Origin: Ornithodoros turicata
Lineage: Eukaryota; Arthropoda; Arachnida; Ixodida; Argasidae
Direction: 5' to 3'
Length of the DNA: 64,000 nt
Assembly (NCBI RefSeq): GCF_037126465.1
Contig: NC_088202.1
Coordinates: 78,906,160-78,970,159, forward strand
Of the stretch, positions 23,384 through 35,906 are shown piece by piece. The position numbers and the translations under genes are program-made. Every line of letters begins with the position of its first letter. Positions within the stretch are counted from its first letter, which is position 1. The notes beneath the pieces are model-generated. The model did not search any database. It was not told the origin of the DNA and saw nothing but the letters and a program-made list of their open reading frames with translations.

Positions 23384-23550
23384 CTGAGATTGAAGGGACA
23401 CATAAACGACACAGGCACAGATCTTAAACACCTTACCCGACAAGCACAAAAACTCATCTTCCGGGTCCTTGACAATATCTTTTGTGCATGTAGAGTAAAC
23501 TTTTAGCTGTGTTTGAGATCTGTGTCGTTTATGTGTCCCCTTAATCTCAG
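23384..23550. repeat. Inverted repeat, ~45-bp arms
   Basis: The left arm 23384-23431 (CTGAGATT...GACACATAAACGACACAG..) is matched by the reverse complement of 23509-23550, with a few mismatches and a small indel. The spacer is 77 bp. No ORF. It resembles a fold-back or two opposed copies of a retroelement end. Confidence 0.65.
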
Positions 23551-23869
23551 GGTTCCGTTATGAATGAACAAATATAATGATTATGATGAATGGGGAAATT
23601 CGCCACCTGAGTTCTGGCCCACTACCCCAATACCGACGGGACTGTATGAGATATAATATGACAATGAGGTGACGATGGATGAGATACTGTAGTAAGGAGG
23701 CGTCAGCGTCTTCGGTGATACGTAAAGCCTCCGTAAAATGAATTAAGACACGAAAGGCGCAGAATGTGAAGAGGCCGGCGCACTAAAAGACGTAAAGGAG
23801 ACTGGTGTCTGCCTGGAAATCCCGGAGGCGGCGGCGGCTGCGGTGGTGGTGAAACTGCTTGCTGTATAG

Positions 23870-24045
23870 TCAGCCACGCCCAGGTGGGCAACACCACAAC
23901 TATCGCAGGTCGGGATAGTGCGTCCTGGGCCCATTTCACAGAGAACTGTGCCGACATTTGTGTTAAAGCGTCTGAGGGAAACCCAGGGAAATACTCGGAC
24001 AGCACAGCCGGTACCCGGATTCGAACCCAGGTCACCTCCCAGAGT
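23870..24045 (-). mobile_element. tRNA-derived SINE (-)
   Basis: On the minus strand, GGGTTCGAATCC (24028 to 24017) is an exact RNA polymerase III B-box, followed by a typical SINE body (CCGGCTGTGCTGTCCGAG, TTTCCCTGGGTTTCC, AATGTCGGCACAG, CCCAGGACGC). Part of this body recurs on the plus strand at 60942-61005. The A-box half upstream is not clear, so the copy seems 5'-damaged. In ticks such SINEs are abundant, from general knowledge. Confidence 0.75.
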
Positions 24046-25406
24046 AGTAGAGGGAGAGTAGAGCGGGGTTGCGGAGTTGCCTCTCCGGAGTTGGAATGAT
24101 TCCGCAATATTCCAGATTTTGCAGAGCCCGGAATGGAATTGGAATGGAATGGCGGAAACTGTCCTAGGAACGGGAGACCCTATTTCGCAACTCTGGAGTA
24201 GAGGGAGCAGCGTGGAGGGAAAGGAAGTAAGGGACAGATAGGACGGGGTGTAAACGGAAAGTGGTCTAGGAAAGTGGGAAATCCAGGATAACCGGCAGGG
24301 CACACAAATATGTATTTAGGTATGGGGCCACTGTGAAGTTAGTAATGTGGGGGCGATGAGGGGGCACGGATTAGGAAGGGTTATTCTTAGGTCAGGTTAG
24401 TTTAGGCATGTTAGATCAAATTAGGTTACGGTATGCCATCCGGGGAGGTCTGGGGGTGAAGTTCCATCCTCCCCTCGCGCTCGCTGTAGGCGGTGACGGA
24501 ATCAGACTGCGGCGACGTGTCGGCATGAAGCAGTGCTTCTTTAGCAGACTTTCGCGTAGCTACCGCGGTGCGCTATTTTCGCATTGAACTTTAAACAGAT
24601 TAGCATATATAGTGTTTATTTCGGTTTAGTATCCACAAATATTAAAAGAACATTCGTAGAAGTGCCACCTTTTCACTTTATTCACTTTAAAATTATTCAG
24701 TGCTTTCACACGTTAAGCGTCCTGGAACAGCTGGTCGCACCAGTGCGACCTACGTCTCCATTTTTTTCCTTCTTCTATTTCTATTTATTTCGCTTTATGC
24801 TTTATTGCTTCCTCCATTTCGCTTCTATAGTACATCTGACAGAGAAATTAAGATCCGAATGTTGATGACAATACATGGAAGGAAGACGTGAAAATCCACT
24901 CGACGAAAAATTGACTCCTGCTCTTGATGGCTTCGTCGGGAGCATAAAGAAGCCTCCGGCGATTTGTTCCCAATCCAAAACCCTTTCTCCGGCAGTAAAT
25001 GTGAAGGAAAATATATGGTAGTGAGAAGAGAAGTGCGAACGCGGTGAAATATTATGAAACAACGGGAGCCTTCTCTGCGTTCTTTATGTTCTTCTGAGCA
25101 ACAAATGTCCGGTTGTTGTGGATATTTGTGGCGTAGCTGCCGCAGGTTTGTTGTGCTGGAAAACACCAGGATAATATACCACGCCCGCTTTATAGATTGG
25201 TCACTGGTAGGACGAAGCGATGTTTCTGAGTTACTTCATTGGAAGCCATTTTGGTTCTTCCCACGTGCCATTTCTGTTACTTTGGTGATTTCGTGATGCA
25301 CGAAGTTGAATGAATGAAGGAAGGTAAGAAGGAAGGCAACGGGGGGGGGGGGGGGGTGTAATTGTGTTCTGTGTGTAGAATTTGTGTTTTCAGTCCGGTT
25401 ATGGTC
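24046..25406. other. Unassigned region; G-run at 25341-25356
   Basis: No gene recognised. A GGAATGGAATTGGAATGGAATGG patch lies near 24135 and a run of 16 G at 25341-25356 just before the LINE fragment at 25407. The sequence contains no recognisable protein domain. Confidence 0.5.
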
Positions 25407-26137
25407 TGCATAAGCAGTCACAATAACAAGTGACCTGAAATGGACAAAGCACATAGAAGACTTATGTTCGTCAGCTCGTCGAAAACTGGGTGTCCTTAGA
25501 AGACGTTTCAAAAACACGAACGTGACTGTGAAACTAATGGCATTTAAACCGGTGATCCTTCCCACCCTCGACTACGCCAGTATTGTATGGGATCCCCATA
25601 CGAAAGTTGACATTGCGAAAATTGAGAAAATCCAGAAATTAGGATTGCGCTTTATTTATAACCGGTATGATAGGCTTGCTTCGATGACCGAGCTGATGAC
25701 TAAGGCAGACCTTCTACCGCTACAGCAACGTCGTAGACAAGCTCGATTGAGGTTTATGTATTCTCTTTATTTCCATCGCATAGGTTTAAATCGGAGCAAT
25801 TACATATCGGAACTAAATACAAGAACAGGGAGACATTCTCATGGGCATGCTATAACACCCATATTTGCGCGTACTAACAGATTTAAGTATTCTTTCTTTC
25901 CTCGGACCATTGAAGAGTGGAACCGATTACCATCTGAAGCCTTTTGCTCCGACAATGCCTTCTCATTGGCAGTGGAATGCCAGTGCACCTAATTAGAGCA
26001 ATTTATAGCTACAGCATGTGAGTACCGCAGGTATGTCGCTTTTGTACGCCCTGATATCTGTTCTGTATTCACTCCTGCATGGGCCCTTCGGGCCTGCAGT
26101 ATCGTTGAAATAAATAAATAATAAATAAATAATAAGC
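25407..26137 (+). pseudogene. Non-LTR retrotransposon RT, C-terminal part, with (AATA)n tail
   Basis: Frame 25522-25992 encodes VKLMAFKPVILPTLDYASIVWDP, then KIEKIQKLGLRFIYNRYD and SFFPRTIEEWNRLP, the C-terminal part of a CR1/Jockey-type RT. An upstream out-of-frame stretch (25430-25520) carries WTKHIEDLCSSARRKLGVLRRR, the preceding helix, so one frameshift is present. The 3' UTR contains GGGCCCTTCGGGCCTGCAGT, a short perfect hairpin, and ends with (AAATA)n/(AATA)n at 26108-26137. It belongs to the same group as 73-753 but is not the same copy. 5'-truncated and inactive. Confidence 0.85.
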
Positions 26138-27102
26138 GCCGTTCAGTAAAATGCTGGTGACAGGAGAAAATTTTGACGTACAGCCTCATGTGTTTTGAAA
26201 TATCAACATCAGATCGGTAACAATGAGACGTTTCTTCTTTCTCTAAATCGATACGTAGTGTGGGAGATCTTTGTTTCTTTTGAAACAAGCCTAACGCAAC
26301 TGGACAGCGTACCCTTCGATGTGACGAAGATTGTGGGTGCATAGCCTGCGATGGAATGTCTGAACCTCTGATGTACTCCAGGTTTCTGTGCAGTTTTTAA
26401 CGAACACGATATTGTTATATTTACTGTGTACTTACTTACTGAAGCATCTGAGGTTCTTCCCTTAACGTTTCCTTGTGCCTTATAGGGGCGTTCGCCTGGA
26501 CTTTGGCAGCGCGACACTATAGCGCCGTGTTTCTCCCCTGGTGCTGCGGGGAGGAAAAGTTTCAAAGTAGACTCGTTGGGCAACTAATGTGATTACATGC
26601 CCTGTGCACGACCTTCCACCTACTTCCGTGCAATGTTTGAGAATGTACAGCCCTGGGAACGGGAAAAAGCCTGGACCACGTTACTGTTATAAAATGTACA
26701 AACTGCACAAAGAACACCGGAGCGCACCTGTATCACATCTGTTTCTCTGTTCTTTTTTTTTGTTTTTGCATTCAGACTCAAGCTGTTAGCTGTGTGGTCC
26801 TGTAAGCTTATAAACTTGAGCTGTTCGGTCTTTGTATCTGCTTCGTGCCCCACGCTCAGGCTTTTATTTTATAATGAATTTCGTCCATGAGCTTGCCTGC
26901 GTCTACGCCATTCTCTCGTAGACGTAGACCTATGTCTGAGGCCGCATTGTACTGTGTGAAATTTATAAGTAATGTGGATTACGCATTCTTTTTTAATTCT
27001 TAGTTACATATCCTGCAGATATAAGTAGAACAAATTCCTAGACAGCGAGTGAGTGGCAAGCATAGGAGAAGTATATGAGATGTCGCGAGTGCATGTGAAT
27101 CC
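26138..27102. other. Unassigned region
   Basis: No recognised gene or repeat. Short ORFs only. The T-run near 26752-26765 is the only simple-sequence feature. Confidence 0.5.
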
Positions 27103-28234
27103 CAACAACAACAACAGATATACTCTGATGATGAAGTGGGGAGGCTTTCCACTCTAGGAGTGGAACGCTATCCCATAGCTAGGGGTCTAATATGAGTGGT
27201 GACAATGATGAGTGATGACGATGATGAGCGATGACGATGAGAGATGACGGGAATGATCGGAGCGGCGATGGCGATCCTGATCGTGGTGGTGGGAATGTCG
27301 GAGAGCGCTGTTGGGGTCACAATGAGTCCTTTAGGCCTGTCGCCTCAAAAACGCCAACTACATGACGTAAGGCCGCCCTGGAGTGGGTCGCGGTGTCCCA
27401 AGGGCCGAGGATGCTGGACAGGTTGAATGGGCGGCAGCCAAGGGTGGCAAGCTGTGACTGCAGTGTACGCCTCTCGTTGATACATGTCCGACAGCAGTGG
27501 AGTATGAGTTCTACGTTAGCAAGTACTCCACACTCGTTGCACCTAGGGCTAGACTCACAGCCTAGCTGGTAGCGATAGAACGGAGTGAAGGCCACATTCA
27601 GACGTAGCCTGTGGATGAGCGACTTCAGGGGACAAGGAAGCTTTGCAGGCAGCCGGCGTGACAGCGTTGGGTCTACACTTCCCAAAGAGGACCTAGTCGG
27701 AATGTCGTTTTGCCACAGTAGGGTAGACCAGGAATCGGACAAATGCCTGAGGAGGGATCTTCTGTCTCCTCTCGAGAGTATAATGGGCATAGAAGGCCGT
27801 TGTTGATGTGCAGCGGCAGCGTCGGCCTCGTGGTTCCCAGTTATTCCGCAATGCCCTGGAACCCACTGAAAGGCAACGGAGTGCGGGAGCGACCTTGTAG
27901 GGACTACAGGGCGCACAGGATATCTATCACCACAGAGGAAAGGGAACCGCGGATGTCCATGTTTTTTTTTAATGCACAGGAGAGCTGCTTTGGAGTCGGT
28001 GTAAATTACCCAGTGCCGCGAATCAGTCATATGTCCGCATATGTCAAGAACAACGTTCAGCGGATGTCGATGAGGTGCGGTTAGACAGAGGCCACCCACG
28101 TGTAACGGACTCTGATGGAATGGCGAAGGCTGAAAATGAAGTGTCCCTGGTCGTTGACCCATCCGTGTACACAGCGGTACTGTTGCGGTATTGAGCCTCG
28201 ATGAAGTCAAGGGTAAGTTGCCTAAGGATAACAT
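27103..28234 (-). pseudogene. RNase H LINE: RNase H domain, zinc knuckle and 3' tail
   Basis: The 305-codon minus frame carries WVIYTDSKAALL (third catalytic block), VAFQWVPGHCGITGNHEAD (last block), RLRLNVAFTPFYRYQLG and CNECGVLANVELILHCC, then WDTATHSRAALRHVVGV before the stop at 27317. The first RNase H block (YTDGS) is visible near 28155 in another frame, so a frameshift lies between. The 3' UTR extends to an (AAC)n run at 27103-27116, which reads (GTT)n on the element strand, the tail type of this LINE group. Together with 28373-28831 it is one element, truncated in RT. Confidence 0.87.
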
Positions 28235-28372
28235 CAGGATAACTCTTTCAGGATAACGTCCATGGAGGCACTCTGGGTGCCGTCGGGTCGACTATGAATT
28301 TGCGGATATTAGGTCTGAATGATGTTACAGGAGCATGGTCTGTATCGTTCAGTCTAGCGTGAAGCTTGCTAA

Positions 28373-28831
28373 TCAGAGAGTGACGTTTATGATGGGCACG
28401 TAGACGCAGATAGTGGCGTGCAGTTTCCCGAGTACGGAGACCTCAATGGGGATGTCCCTGGACTCAGCCACTACTAGGCGGGTTTCAGCGCCTCGCGGGA
28501 CCCCGAGGCATACCCGAAGGCTTCGCGCGAGCAGGGCTCGAATCATTTGTACCAGTGTCTGAGGAAGCCCGTGCAGGACGGGAAGGCTGTACATTACTGA
28601 GGCACGAACCAGGGCATTGTGCAGCATGAGGAGATCCTTCTCGTCTCGCCCCCATCTCATACCTGCGAAGTGACGAATGACGTTGACCCTGCGTTGGACT
28701 TTCTTTTCGAGAACGTCTATGTGGCGCTTCCACGACGAATTCCATGGTAGAGTTACACCGAGAAACTTGTGATGTGGCACCTGCTCCAGTGGATTTCCAC
28801 CAATATACAGGCGACATCCATGCATCCCCAA
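28373..28831 (-). pseudogene. RNase H LINE: RT thumb region (same element as 27103-28234)
   Basis: The minus frame carries HHKFLGVTLPWNSSWKRHI, VNVIRHFAGMRWG and LLMLHNALVRASVMYSLPVL, ending with SLRVCLGVPRGAETRLVVAES, the post-palm segment of I-clade-like RTs. The same order of blocks is seen at 17560-18000 and 55700-56000. The palm with YADD is truncated at the right end (~28850). A frameshift separates this from the RNase H frame. Confidence 0.85.
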
Positions 28832-28851
28832 ATGATCATACCTCTGCAGGA

Positions 28852-30508
28852 TTCACCGGGAGTCATTGCAATTCGTCACTGGATTATGAAAGTTGTATTG
28901 CATGCTTGAGACATGTCTCTCATTAAGTTAGTGTCCCAAAGTCAATAATCTCAGCCGCAAAGACTTTCAAATTTTTGTTCTGATCACTGCTCTGATTTGA
29001 CTCCCATATTCTTCTCTTCCGAAACAGTCACGGATATGTGATAAGTGGTAGCGTGGTTTGGAGTAAGCAAAGGGGGAAAAGAGGGAATGTAACGCTCATA
29101 AAAAGAGCCGACTACTTGCTACTGACAAGTATCCATAGTGCTCGCTGCATTCATTTTATAAATCATTACCCCACCGGCTCTCACACCTTCTTCGTAAACC
29201 CGGGTAAAACATTTGAAATCAGAAATATCCAACTGCATGCATTCATGCTTTATTCTTCAGTGAGGTTTCGCTCAGATCTAATAAATTTACGGCACCTGGG
29301 GAGCACCGGCTTTTTACTCGTATTTCGAGCCTGTCCGATAATATTCTGCCACGCGCCAAAAACGCGCCGCTGTTGACGGTTTGCCTTCTTCCGACTTGAT
29401 GGAGAAACAATCCTCGGTCTCTTTTGCCTTATCAAAAGCGCGTCAAAGCATGGACGTTCTGACACAGCACATACACACATGTGCGTTATGAGAGAACATG
29501 TTACTTTGGGAAACTTAGCACTATCGCCACAAGTGGCGCTCACTATCGTAATCAGCAGCGCCCTCTGGCCCAGTCCAACAGCCCTATTATTTAGCCTTAT
29601 GTGCCTTATTTCTGCTCGTTCCCTCATGTATTATTTCGCGCTTTTCCTGCTCCCGACAGTATAACCGCACGGCCAACAGTCCCGAAGTGCACCAACAGCT
29701 ATTTAACGCGAATAACAACCCAAAGATCTGCAGACTGCCACCCGACATTATTGAACATGCCGAGACGCGTAGCCACCGTACTGCACAGGCAGTAAGCATT
29801 CAACAAGTACTTCACGGAGGTAACGAGCTGCAAACGTGCCCTATAATGCGGGACACTGGGTAAACTGTTCACGTAGTATGCCGAACTACTACCGGAACAC
29901 TGAGCACCACAACTCCACGCGTGTGAAGAAGGGAAATAAATTTCACACGAGCTTCTCTTGCGCGAAGGAATTCATGACGCGCGCGTATGCAGTGCCGCGC
30001 AGGAATTGTCGATCGGAATCAGTGCGGCACCAGGGAAAGGACGATTATCTGAGGAGATGGCTGGCATAATTGAGGCTACCCACTGCCTGGAATGACATTA
30101 GTGGCTCCGAAATCGAACCGCGAAATGATTAACCGGATATGACAAGGAGCGCGGGGACGAGGCTGGATCAGATATTCTGCTGCGCAATGAATTCTCGGTT
30201 TGTGATAGATATTGTATCAGATTGTATCGGATTGATGCCACAGAGTAGACTGGACTTGTCGGAGGGAATTTGCAGCGACATTTGTTTATGTATTTCTTGT
30301 GAGGCTCTGTTGAATTGGCAACTGGTATGTACTGGTAAAATATCAAACATATACTTAAGCAAAATCATTTCGAATAGCTTCGAAGCCACCGATATTTCGG
30401 ATAGAGGCCGTTAATAGACAGCAAGACAAGTCTATGTATGAAACATTGGCTCATTGGAAACCATTGGCTTGAGGCTCAATCCTCCTCCACCGGACCGCTA
30501 CCGGCTCA
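28852..30508. other. Unassigned region
   Basis: No recognised gene. ORFs of 60-125 codons lie on both strands without identifiable motifs. No low-complexity tract of note. Confidence 0.5.
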
Positions 30509-30690
30509 CCAGGTGGCTCACTTGGTAGCGTGTTTGCGCACTGATCCCTAACGTTTGGACCCGGTTGGACCCCGGCTTAGAACGCCAGCATATTGGTGGC
30601 AGAGTACAAGTTGCTGTGACACGCCGTCTTGCACGAGGAGTGTTACATACGATGTGCCGTGTGATAATGCAGCCGAGAATGCTGATAGTC
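30509..30690 (+). mobile_element. tRNA-derived SINE (+)
   Basis: The head carries an A-box-like GTGGCTCACTTGGTAGCG (30513-30530) and, about 35 bp on, a degenerate B-box GGTTGGACCCC (30563-30573). The body AGTACAAGTTGCTGTGACAC and GTGTTACATACGATGTGCC follows. It differs from the SINE at 23870-24045 and would be a second tRNA-SINE family. The B-box lacks the TTCGA core, so pol III activity is doubtful. Confidence 0.6.
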
Positions 30691-30835
30691 TGCTTTTGTC
30701 ATCCCAACGGACAACGTATCGCATGGATACCGTCTCTCATAGAGCACATAATCAGCGTCGGCTGAACAATATGCTATTCTCTTGTTTCTGCGAAATATAT
30801 CGCATGATACTCCGCGGGGTCTGGGTGATGTGACG

Positions 30836-31050
30836 TGATAAAGAAAAAAATGTGGATATGGGTTCCGACGAAGTGGAACTGGCTACCCCAATACACTTAC
30901 ACACAGAAAGTACGAACAGATGATGAGACGATGAAAAAAACATCAAAGAGATGATGTCCAGAGAAGAGCAGAGATGATAATGCAGTTCAACATGTAGTTC
31001 AAAAGTTTCGACCAAGTGAGAGTAAAATGTCTGAATCGCTGGGGGCAAAC
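30836..31050 (-). repeat. Dispersed repeat, copy A (partner at 45720-45932)
   Basis: About 215 bp align with 45720-45932 in the same orientation: GACGAAGT.GAACTGGCTACCCC, CAACATGTAGTTC.AAAGTTTCG and ACCAAGTGAG.GTAAAAT are shared. On the minus strand the string GGGGTAGCCAGTTC and a T-rich run before CATCAC resemble the 3' UTR of the RNase H LINEs, so it is probably a solo LINE 3' end. Confidence 0.7.
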
Positions 31051-31082
31051 ACAGGACACATCACACATTCAGCGTGTCATGT

Positions 31083-31995
31083 AGAATGTCCATAAGCCCG
31101 GTTGTATGCAGAAAGTCATCAAGTGCCCTTAGCGCCTTGTCGGACGACGGAGGACCTAACAATTCCGCGATGTTGTTCGTGGATCACTCGCCCCAGTTGT
31201 CACTCATATCCTCCACCAAGCACAACGTCTAAGCGATAAGGGTCACTGTATATCCCTGCAGCGGGTTCCAGGTCACTGCGGTTTCAGCGGGAACGAATAT
31301 ACCGACAGAGCGCCAACGGCTGCCCATCAGTTTCGGACGGAAGTACAAATTGTGCTGTCGAGAGGAGACCGACGGTCACTTTTGTCTCAGATAATCCAGC
31401 CACTGGCTCGGCTCTGAGCCGCACGTCATTGACAGGTCTCTCATGCATTGGGTGGATCCAATTTTGTCTTTCTCAGTTCGAGACCGTTTACAACGTTACG
31501 TTCCTCTTGCACAGACTTCGTCTCAATGTTGCCTTCAGTCCACAATTGAAATAGCGGATCGGATACTGTGATAGCAGCCTATGCTCTAAATGTGGCGTCG
31601 TGACCAACATTGAGCATCCTGATAGAATGTAAGCTCTACGAAACGGAGAGGCGGCTGCTCTGTGTTCAGTTGAATACTGCTAGGAGGCAGACATTCAACC
31701 TGGCTGAAATTGCTAGGTTGTAGCCAGACGCTGTAGTATCATACTCTGTGTCCCAATGACCATCGGTGCTTCTTTCGCTTTTTTTTTTCTTTCCTTCATC
31801 TTTCTTTTCTTCGAAGTAGCACAGCTAGCACAGGACAGCTCAATCGTTTCTAAAACGAGTCATACGTAGCTCATTTAACTTGATTCTCATATCTCACATC
31901 TAATGTTTCACGTGTGATAGGGTGGGGTACAGCTCTCCACCAGTGAATCACACCATGCCATAATCACCATTTATATGCTGCTGTTGTTTGTACGC
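31083..31995 (+). pseudogene. RNase H LINE, degraded RNase H domain and 3' end
   Basis: Pieces in several frames read VPGHCGFSGNEYTDRAP (31262-31312), then VLSRGDRRSLL and, after stops, RLRLNVAFS-like sequence near 31507-31530 and TLSIL.EC at 31600. The same order is found in 35135-37925, to which this copy is close. The 3' UTR ends with GTGATAGGGTGGGGTAC, CACCAGTGAATCACACC and TGCTGCTGTTGTTT (31915-31990). Many stops and frameshifts are present: this is one of the older copies. Confidence 0.75.
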
Positions 31996-33638
31996 CGTGT
32001 GTTGAGAACTCAGCGGACGTAAAAGAGTCCTGGAGTGGGCAAAATTAATCCACAGGCCGACTACCGTGGCGTCGCTCATGATCATGGTTGTAAACGTTTG
32101 TTTAAAAAAATGTTCACCACGAATTACCATTACCGGACTACTGGACTTCGCACTTTTTGACATCAAACATGGTTGATGGAGTGGTATGTCTGCTCCGTGC
32201 GCTGCCCTTGATAATACGTTGTGCTCCGCAAGACTACAACGGATGCGTCCGGCAGGGTTGCACAACTGAAATCCTCCATGTCTATAAGTTGCACCTCGGT
32301 TATATATGATATCTCGGCGTGTTGTAATCTGTGGTGTGAATACAGATTACAACAACAACAACTTTATGATAATGACAACGATGATGAATGACATGAATGA
32401 TGACATGATTACTGACGGCAGTAACTTCAATTCAAATGTATGTCGAGAATGAAAAGAAAAAAAACATCTTATTGGATCCGCAGAGTAATACTGGCAGCAC
32501 TCACGTCAATGCATCAGAAAATACTAACAAAAATAAAAGAAACAGCACGAAGGAGCGGTTAAGTAACTAGCAACGTGTCCAGTGCAGCCTGTTCAGGGAC
32601 TTGCTGAAAGCGCTGCGCGCACGCACTCGGTTAGGTGTACGAGCCTAACGAAATGTTCTGTAAGCTGCGAGAAGTTGAAAGTTTGGGGTGAGGCAAGAGC
32701 TGCAAGAAAGTCAAGTCCTAACAACTTAAGTTCATGCATTGCACAACAGCAACGACGTACTTCCTCGCAATCTACGCCCGTCGACAATTTCATTTGGGAG
32801 GCATAACGCAGCTTTCTGTTTGTGAGATGGACGGCAGTGAAGTACATAGAAATTAGATAGGACGGATGTACTTTACAAGCTCTTACGCGTAAATTGCTTT
32901 GGGAAGGTATGGAGCGACGTGTAAAAATTCCCATTAACCTCCATTTTAGTGAAATAATTGAAAAACATTTGTTATACCTTTTTGGGTTCTCTCAAAATAA
33001 AGGACGCAGAGAGGAAGCAGCCTCGTAGCGATGCGTCTCGCTCGAGTACAATTATAATAAACATCTAGTTCCAGAAGCAACAGCGCAGTATGAAATATGG
33101 GTGCGTCAGGTACAGAGATGCCTTTCGTTACATTTTTTATCTGGAGTCTACAGTGTTTGCAATCTGCCATGCCTTGGGGCAAGGCGCACATTTCATCCTC
33201 AAAACGTGTCGGAATTATAAATGGGACTTACGAAAGATAGAGGCAAGAAGGGGGTTCTCGTTATTTCGTGTGCTCTATCTCATCCCTGTCGCTCTGCCAG
33301 AGGCAGGCAGCATGTAAACGATGATGGATAGTCCGTCATCAAATGCCAGTTCCATCTCAGACAACGCGGCTGATTGCAGCGTCGTGCATACGACGGATGC
33401 CGAATACACCTGCTCTGCACAAATATGTAGTGCTACAGAAACAAAGAGTGTATCTGACTTATAAGAAATAAATATGTGCTAGACCTGAAAAGGAGCGTCT
33501 GCAGAAAGGCAGGGTGAATAACGTGCTGGCATTTGTTCTCATGTCATGTACCACGATGTGATCGGCATTGTAAAAGTTTTCTATCGCCTTATGTGGCCGT
33601 TCTTCGCATTAATAAAACATTATTTTTATTATTATATC
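31996..33638. other. Unassigned region
   Basis: No recognised gene. A (CAA)n stretch at 32351-32362 preceded by GTGTGAATACAGATTA may be a LINE tail. TAATAAAACATTATTTTTATTATTATA at 33610-33637 looks like a retroposon 3' tail with a polyadenylation signal, but no coding part is visible upstream. Confidence 0.45.
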
Positions 33639-33905
33639 TAGGGTTCTGAGTTTTCGGAGGGGGTGTTTTCCGAGGACTCGGAGTTCTTCGTTGTTTGTTT
33701 TACAACTGCATTGACATTCGGAATTCGGAGGAATAGAGGCGGTATAGTGAAACGATATACTCGCAACGAGAACAAAAAGTTGCCATGCAAACCCGTTTAC
33801 TGTTATGCAGGCAAAAAAACGAGCAACATGTCTGTCGCGATCACTCGGTGGCGTGAATATCTCGAAATCCAGGAATTCCATGACATAATGGTCGCAAGGG
33901 GAGCT
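33639..33905. mobile_element. DNA transposon fragment, left end (partner at 39828)
   Basis: TAGGGTTCTGAGTTTTCGGAG at 33639 and the following 170 bp match the left part of the element at 39828-40641 (GGGTGTTTTCCG, TGCGGAGTTCTT versus CTCGGAGTTCTT, TTACAACT, ATTCGGA, GGCGGT.T.GTGAAA.GA.ATAC). The right end is not seen, so the copy is truncated. No transposase ORF. Confidence 0.6.
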
Positions 33906-35134
33906 TTCTCATCTGGCTGTCTGCGTTGCGACAAGTAGCTTCTCCTTCAAGAAGACAATTTGTACGGTATCTGTACTCTCTTGTTTATTTTGAGGCGGAG
34001 GACAAGCGTGACTCGCAGAGAAAACTAAAACCCTAGGCCCCCAATATTTTCCAGTTAGACCTGCGAAATAACCGAAATAAATGTCCTGTGGAGTCGATAT
34101 GTAGGGTATCCTGTTCAGTGCGAGTCCAATGTCGACGTGCCTCTATAGGCAAGAATGGAGTTCTCTCGCATTAAACAGATGCTTCGCGCATTGTTAAGTG
34201 AAAGACAGTGGATTTGGGTGACGGGATCCACTCTTAATGGTCGCGGAGGCTCCTAACCTGCGTCGACACGAAAGTAAACCCCCATCACCATCATGGCGTA
34301 AGGACATTCTTCTTCTTGCTGAGCTCTTGATTGCTGGAAACCCAGAAAACGATGTTTTTCACAAATTCACTTTTGCAAATCAATCACACGGGCGTTTCAA
34401 TGGCGATTGAAAAGGATGGAGATTGAACTGAATTGTCATGACCATGGTTGCATGGTCATTTTGATTTATCAGTGGCTGTTATGCTCCACGACTCGTTGGA
34501 GGTTCGTGACATGCCATTGAGGGTACAACGGTCCTCAGAAGTCGTCAAAAAAGCCAAACAGCGGCGTGATGTGAACCACGCACCTCATGATTGTTACTAA
34601 AGTGCCGGCCGTACCAATAGGGCCACCGTGGCATCTGCTTTCCGACGACTTGCCGAGGAGCCCCCCCCCCCCCCCCCCCCCCACACACACACACGCACCA
34701 CATGTACGAGGCAGCAACGATCTACTGAACAGGGTGGAAAGTAACTGCTCTGAGGCCGCAACGAAAACGAATGTTTGGTTGTGTGTTGCAGCCTCCGAAC
34801 GGTTATTTTCGACCGTGTCCTTGAAGATGCCACTGCCAGCCTCGTGCCCAGTGAACAGCTATGTACAACGAAAGCACGTAAGAAAACTGTAGCAAAATTA
34901 ATAAAAATAATCCGACTTCAGTGTATCAGTTATTACGATTGATTGGCATTCGGAAGTTTACGCTCGTCATGATGCACCGGCGCTGTGCCGACAGCACACA
35001 GGGTTTGCACATATGCAAACTAAATTAATAGGTACTTATCATAAACAATTCAAATTAGAACTCCCAAATCGTTTTTGCCTCACATTTTGCCTCACTATAG
35101 GGACGTTTTATCTACTATAGGGTCTTTTATCTAG
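33906..35134. other. Unassigned region with poly(C)-(AC)n at 34661-34694
   Basis: No recognised gene. A run of 22 C at 34661-34682 passes directly into (AC)6. The same junction style, C-run followed by (CA)n, occurs at 41418-41451. Tracts of this length are prone to sequencing length error. Confidence 0.5.
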
Positions 35135-35775
35135 TTCTCACAACCCCTCCGTGGTCGCTTCCGCACTCTCCCTATCTGCCTCTGGCCTCAAGGTTCCAAA
35201 GCATCAAGTGCCCCCTTTAGTTCTTCAGCAGTTGGCAGCGGACATGATGCACCTTAAATATCCTGACCACACTGCCGTCTTCACTGATGGATCTTCCACA
35301 CGGAATGGTTCGTCGTGTGCTTTTGTTGTCCCACCAAATGCAGTCGCACGTGGATATCGTCTGTCACATCGTACGTCATCAACATCGGCGGAGCTGTATG
35401 CCATTCTACTGTTTCTACAGCAGATCTCCCAACTCCCTCCCCCCCCCCCCCCGTGCCTGGGTGGCCTACACCGATTCGCGGGCTGCTCTGCAATGTGTGG
35501 CAACCATGGGGCTTCGTGGGTCTCTAGCCCCATCTTGGTAGATATTCTCCACCAAGTTCGGCGTCTACATGATGAAGGTCATCATATAGCCCTGCAGTGG
35601 ATTCCAGGTCATTGCGGTCTAAGAGGCAATGAGGAGGCTGACAACGGCAGGAGGCTGAGCAACGGCTGCCCACGAATCCCCGACAGCAGTGCCCATTGTG
35701 CTCTCGAGAGGCGACAGAAGGGCTTTACTAACTGCATGGTTTCAACCTTTGGCTCTGCAACAATGGCGCCGGAAC
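35135..35775 (+). pseudogene. RNase H LINE, first half of a copy split by a hAT element
   Basis: A frame from 35151 carries AVFTDGSSTRNGSSCAF (first catalytic Asp) and LSHRTSSTSAELYAIL (Glu). A 14-base C run at 35439-35452 then shifts the frame: VAYTDSRAALQC, the third block, lies in another frame, and the original frame resumes with HIALQWIPGHCGLRGNEEAD. All four RNase H catalytic blocks are therefore recognisable. The sequence stops at the hAT insertion and continues at 37399. RT is truncated 5'. Confidence 0.85.
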
Positions 35776-35906
35776 ATCACGAATAGGGTTGTCAATTCCG
35801 AGCCATATTTGTTGTCCCGGGATTTCGGGATTTTTTTGTCGTCAGTCCCGGCATCCCGGGTCGGAAGTTTGGGATTGTGACCAGTTCAGATGGCGCGTCC
35901 AAGTAT

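Noticed and set aside
23743..24303. 186-codon minus-strand ORF over the SINE
   Set aside because: Runs through a tRNA-derived SINE and simple sequence; no domain.
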